In this document: in pieces, positions 5,547-7,755 of the stretch
Layout of the letters: each line of letters begins with the position of its first letter
Numbering within the stretch: the stretch's first letter is position 1
From: an uncultured Bacilli bacterium
GTDB lineage: Bacteria > Bacillota_I > Bacilli_A > RF39 > UBA660
DNA: 7,755 bases
Direction: 5' to 3'
Assembly (NCBI GenBank): GCA_934163035.1
Contig: CAKPJX010000031.1
Location: forward strand, 1 to 7,755
Position numbers and translations under genes: made by a program
The notes under the pieces: generated by a model
The model's database searches: none
Seen by the model: the letters and a program-made list of their open reading frames with translations, nothing else
Told to the model about the DNA's origin: nothing

Positions 5547-7153
5547 GGTAAATCACCTTCTATCGTTACTGTTATTTCATCTCCCTGTTTTATTCCACCA
5601 CCAGCAATAACATTTTGTAAAATATTATTTGATGATAAACTCTTCTTAAAGAATCCTAATCCTCTATATTTTGGAGACTTTGCTTCAATTACAATATGTT
5701 TATCATATGGATTAGAAATTGATACTATTTGTACATTTTGATCTATTGACATTGCTATTTGTGTTAATAGATTTGGAATTAGGAATTTATTTTCAGTTAC
5801 AGTATTTATTTTTTCATTAATTGAGTTTAATTGATCTATAAGTGTTGAATATTCATTTGTTTTACTATTTATTTTATTCTCATCAGCTTTTACCTTAGAA
5901 ATTTCACTCTTTATAGAATTAATTGTTGCATTAGTCTCATCTTTCTTTTCATCAATTTTACTTGTAAGTGCTACTGAAAACGCTACATATGCAATTGTAA
6001 AAATCAATACTGAAACACTTGCTCTCACAAGCCATTTTTCCAATGCTGTAACTTTAGAATCAAATTTAAAGAAATCACTTTTTTCTTTCTTTTTTATTTT
6101 AAAGTCTTTTACTTTAAATAAGTCCTTTATATCCATTGTTGCCAAATCTTGTTTGAAGTTTATGCCTTCCATTCCTTGACCTAACCCCTGTAATGCCAAT
6201 GAAATTGCTGAATTTACTTCAATATATTCTTTGATGTTCGTATCTCTACCACTATTTGCTATTGATGGCTTTAATATTTCACATTTTGTAGTTCCTAAAT
6301 ATTCTTGGAAATATAAATCTAAATTATTAATACAAGCTAATGTTCCTGTAAGATAAATTTTATCTATTTTTTCAATACTATCTGTTGCTTTTTTTTGTAC
6401 CGCTCCTATTATATTATAAACTACTGGTAGTATATCTTCTAAATATTTTGTTTGTTCACTATCTGAATCAAAATTTTCAATCGCTTCACTTGTATAAATA
6501 GTTGTATTACGTAATGCATCATATGATTTAGCATATGAATTTTCTTTTTGATCAATACTTTGTAATATTGCTGCACTACCTTCATCTAATATTTGAATAT
6601 CTGATACAAATTTGCCTTTTATTGTTGTAATTGTTGTTTTTTGCTCTAAGTTAACAATCATTACATTTTCTTTACCTGTTAATTCTGCAACATTAGTAAT
6701 TGTTATTGGTACAGGTAGAATCATTCCTATTTTTTTTCCATTAAGTATTTGCTTTATTTTATTTAATTCTACTGTATTTTCACTAATATTTATTACTCTT
6801 ATTCTTTCTAAATTTGTTGTATCATCAGCGCAAAGATATCTTGTTTCTAATGTACTGGCATTATATCCTTTTTCTGTACAATATGCTTCAAATTCCATTT
6901 TTACGGCTTTTTCTAAGTCTTTTTTATTAAGTTGTGAAAACATACTAAAGTACTGGTAATTTTCATCAATTGTATTGATATTTATTGGTGTTTTCAAACT
7001 ATTAGTTTCTTGTACTATTTGATCTATTGCTTCATTTACATTTGAATAAAATTTTATGCCATATGAATCTATTTTAAATCCATCTTTTTCTTTCGAAACT
7101 TTGGCATATTTTATTAAATTGTTTTCAACATATAATCCCAAACAACTAGCCAT
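5543..7153 (-). CDS. pilM: PilM-PilN fusion protein of the type IV pilus alignment platform
   Basis: One 536-residue chain joining two proteins that are usually separate. Residues 1 to about 325 are PilM-like, of the FtsA/actin fold: N-terminal strand LGLYVENNLIKYAKV (5-19), phosphate-2-like ENVMIVNLEQKTTITTI (162-178), and an adenosine-type motif KIYLTGTLACINNLDLYF (265-282). The acidic and glycine residues of the nucleotide motifs look replaced (VNLE for vDiG, GT for GG), so ATP binding is uncertain. A linker (about 330-370) holds GINFKQDL, perhaps the remnant of PilN's INLLP PilM-binding motif. A membrane helix follows (about 374-397), then a coiled coil (398-452) and a ferredoxin-like PilN domain (about 455-536; LLTQIAMSI, VQIVSISNPYDKHIVIEAKS). 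The start ATG has AAGGAGG 5 nt upstream. It is the first gene behind the operon promoter. There is no internal stop, and PilO follows with an ATGA overlap. Confidence 0.88.
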   Translation of the reverse strand: MASCLGLYVENNLIKYAKVSKEKDGFKIDSYGIKFYSNVNEAIDQIVQETNSLKTPININTIDENYQYFSMFSQLNKKDLEKAVKMEFEAYCTEKGYNASTLETRYLCADDTTNLERIRVINISENTVELNKIKQILNGKKIGMILPVPITITNVAELTGKENVMIVNLEQKTTITTIKGKFVSDIQILDEGSAAILQSIDQKENSYAKSYDALRNTTIYTSEAIENFDSDSEQTKYLEDILPVVYNIIGAVQKKATDSIEKIDKIYLTGTLACINNLDLYFQEYLGTTKCEILKPSIANSGRDTNIKEYIEVNSAISLALQGLGQGMEGINFKQDLATMDIKDLFKVKDFKIKKKEKSDFFKFDSKVTALEKWLVRASVSVLIFTIAYVAFSVALTSKIDEKKDETNATINSIKSEISKVKADENKINSKTNEYSTLIDQLNSINEKINTVTENKFLIPNLLTQIAMSIDQNVQIVSISNPYDKHIVIEAKSPKYRGLGFFKKSLSSNNILQNVIAGGGIKQGDEITVTIEGDLP

Positions 7154-7188
7154 CGTATCCTCCTTAATATTTTTTTACGCTTACATTT

Positions 7189-7216
7189 ATTTTACCTTTT
7201 TTACGATAAAAGTCAA
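7189..7216 (-). promoter_or_regulatory. Sigma-A promoter of the pilus operon
   Basis: On the minus strand TTGACT (7216-7211) and TAAAAT (7194-7189) each match the sigma-A consensus at five of six positions and are 16 bp apart. Transcription should begin near 7182, giving a leader of about 30 nt before the PilMN ATG. That is too short for a riboswitch, so control is probably at the promoter. AT-rich DNA upstream could act as an UP element. No other strong promoter is apparent in the operon's short gaps. Confidence 0.7.
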
Positions 7217-7230
7217 GATTTTTCGATAAA
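7201..7230. repeat. Paired direct repeat TTwCGATAAA flanking the -35 box
   Basis: TTACGATAAA (7201-7210) and TTTCGATAAA (7221-7230) match at nine of ten positions and start exactly 20 bp apart, about two helical turns. One copy lies in the promoter spacer and the other just upstream of the -35 hexamer, a typical place for a dimeric regulator. Read on the minus strand the outer copy is TTTATCGAAA, one base from the Spo0A box TTTGTCGAAA, but the changed base is in its conserved core. Confidence 0.5.
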
Positions 7231-7250
7231 CTGTAACATAGTTGTCTCAT

Positions 7251-7282
7251 TTGTAATATTTTTGTAATATTATTGTAATATT
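7251..7282. repeat. Three perfect TTGTAATATT repeats at 11-bp spacing
   Basis: TTGTAATATT occurs without a mismatch at 7251-7260, 7262-7271 and 7273-7282, each start 11 bp from the last, so all copies face the same side of the helix. A weaker relative, CTGTAACATA (7 of 10), lies at 7231-7240. The array is midway between the pilus promoter and spoVAC, about 70-100 bp upstream of the pilus start site. It could be an operator array, or a phased AT-rich curved element acting on either gene. Confidence 0.7.
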
Positions 7283-7292
7283 ATATTTATTA

Positions 7293-7321
7293 TTATATTT
7301 TTAAATTTTTAGGAAATACTA
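7293..7321 (+). promoter_or_regulatory. Candidate sigma-G promoter of spoVAC
   Basis: TTATA (7293-7297) and AATACTA (7315-7321) are 17 bp apart and each is one base from the forespore sigma-G elements (GHATR and CATWMTA). A start near 7328 would leave a leader of about 30 nt. The known sigma-G control of spoVA operons makes this reasonable, but AT-rich DNA gives many near matches. Confidence 0.35.
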
Positions 7322-7357
7322 TAAATATATTTTTTACTTATTATTTAGGAGGTATTT

Positions 7358-7755
7358 ATGAAACCATTAGATTCAAAAAAAGAATATCAAAACTATGTTA
7401 ATAAAAAATCACCTAATTCCCCTATAATAAAAAATTGTTTTAATGCTTTTTGGGTTGGTGGATTGATTTGTTCAATAGGACAAATTATACTAAATATTTG
7501 CAAATCTCGTGGGCTTTCCCAAGAAATTTCTGGCACAATTGTTTCTATTATTTTAATTGGCATTAGTGCATTTTTTACTGGTTTAAATATTTTTAATAAA
7601 ATAGGAAAATTTGCAGGTGCTGGTTCTTTAATTCCAATTACTGGTTTTGCTAATTCAATTGTTTCACCTGCAATGGAGTATAAATCTGAAGGCTATGTTA
7701 TGGGTGTTGGTGGAAAAATGTTTACTGTTGCAGGTCCTGTATTAGTTTTTGGTAT
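7358..7755 (+). CDS. spoVAC: Stage V sporulation protein AC, 3' end cut by the window edge
   Basis: Integral inner-membrane protein of the spore SpoVA channel, which moves Ca-dipicolinic acid into the developing spore and out at germination; SpoVAC itself is reported to be mechanosensitive. My reading gives 132 codons from ATG (MKPLDSKKEY) to the right edge. The family is about 150 residues, so roughly 20 are missing. Family-specific stretches are clear: KKSPNSPIIKNCFNAFWVGGLICSIGQ in the first third (numbering about 16-42), KFAGAGSLIPITGFANS (about 80-97), then SPAMEYKSEGYVMGVGGKMF and AGPVLVFG. Hydrophobic segments lie at about 30-48, 58-76, 82-98 and 112-132. The start has AGGAGG 5 nt upstream. 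It is divergent from the pilus operon and is normally followed by spoVAD and spoVAE, which would lie beyond the window. Confidence 0.94.
   Translation, partial: MKPLDSKKEYQNYVNKKSPNSPIIKNCFNAFWVGGLICSIGQIILNICKSRGLSQEISGTIVSIILIGISAFFTGLNIFNKIGKFAGAGSLIPITGFANSIVSPAMEYKSEGYVMGVGGKMFTVAGPVLVFG

Noticed and set aside
6612..6959. Plus-strand open frame of 115 codons
   Set aside because: It is antisense to the PilM domain, which is supported by family motifs.
7154..7182. c-di-GMP-II riboswitch ahead of the pilus operon
   Set aside because: Such riboswitches precede some clostridial pilus genes, but the promoter found here leaves a leader of only about 30 nt and no conserved riboswitch core is visible.

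Overview
The window comes from an AT-rich, spore-forming Firmicute, most likely of class Clostridia. The evidence is strong purine-rich Shine-Dalgarno sites, heavy use of ATA/AGA/TTA codons, a clear spoVAC gene at the right edge, and a monoderm-style type IV pilus locus with no secretin gene in view. No genus can be assigned from the sequence alone.

Layout. Positions 7153 down to 1 hold one tightly packed minus-strand operon. It reads, in transcription order: a PilM-PilN fusion (7153-5543), PilO (5546-4749, ATGA overlap), a short PilP-like membrane protein (4735-4343), a pseudopilin (GTG start, 4284-3673), a pilin (3643-3056), the prepilin peptidase PilD (2924-2121), a minor prepilin (2106-1672), and the assembly ATPase PilB (1612 to beyond the left edge). 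PilC and PilT are not in view and may lie to the left. A good sigma-A promoter (-35 TTGACT, -10 TAAAAT) sits just before the first gene and gives a leader of only about 30 nt. The 204-nt divergent gap (7154-7357) also holds two sets of helically phased direct repeats. To its right, spoVAC runs on the plus strand and off the right edge, behind a possible sigma-G promoter.

How the genes work together. PilM (cytoplasmic actin-like) and PilN (inner membrane), here one chain, should pair with PilO and the PilP-like anchor to form the alignment platform. PilD should cut the three class III leader peptides, and PilB should drive polymerisation by ATP hydrolysis.

Most notable points. (1) PilM and PilN are fused. 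(2) The PilP-like protein ends just after its DPF motif, where the secretin-binding domain would begin, as fits a cell without an outer membrane. (3) All three prepilins lack the classical Glu at +5. (4) PilD keeps two aspartates 65 residues apart but has lost both glycines of GxGD. (5) Two perfect hairpins lie between the pilin gene and pilD; the second sits between the Shine-Dalgarno site and the likely ATG and, if folded, would cut a 33-nt gap to 11 nt. (6) Three perfect copies of TTGTAATATT lie at exact 11-bp spacing in the divergent control region. The pilus genes are a known system in a lineage-specific form. The regulatory architecture is the least explained part.
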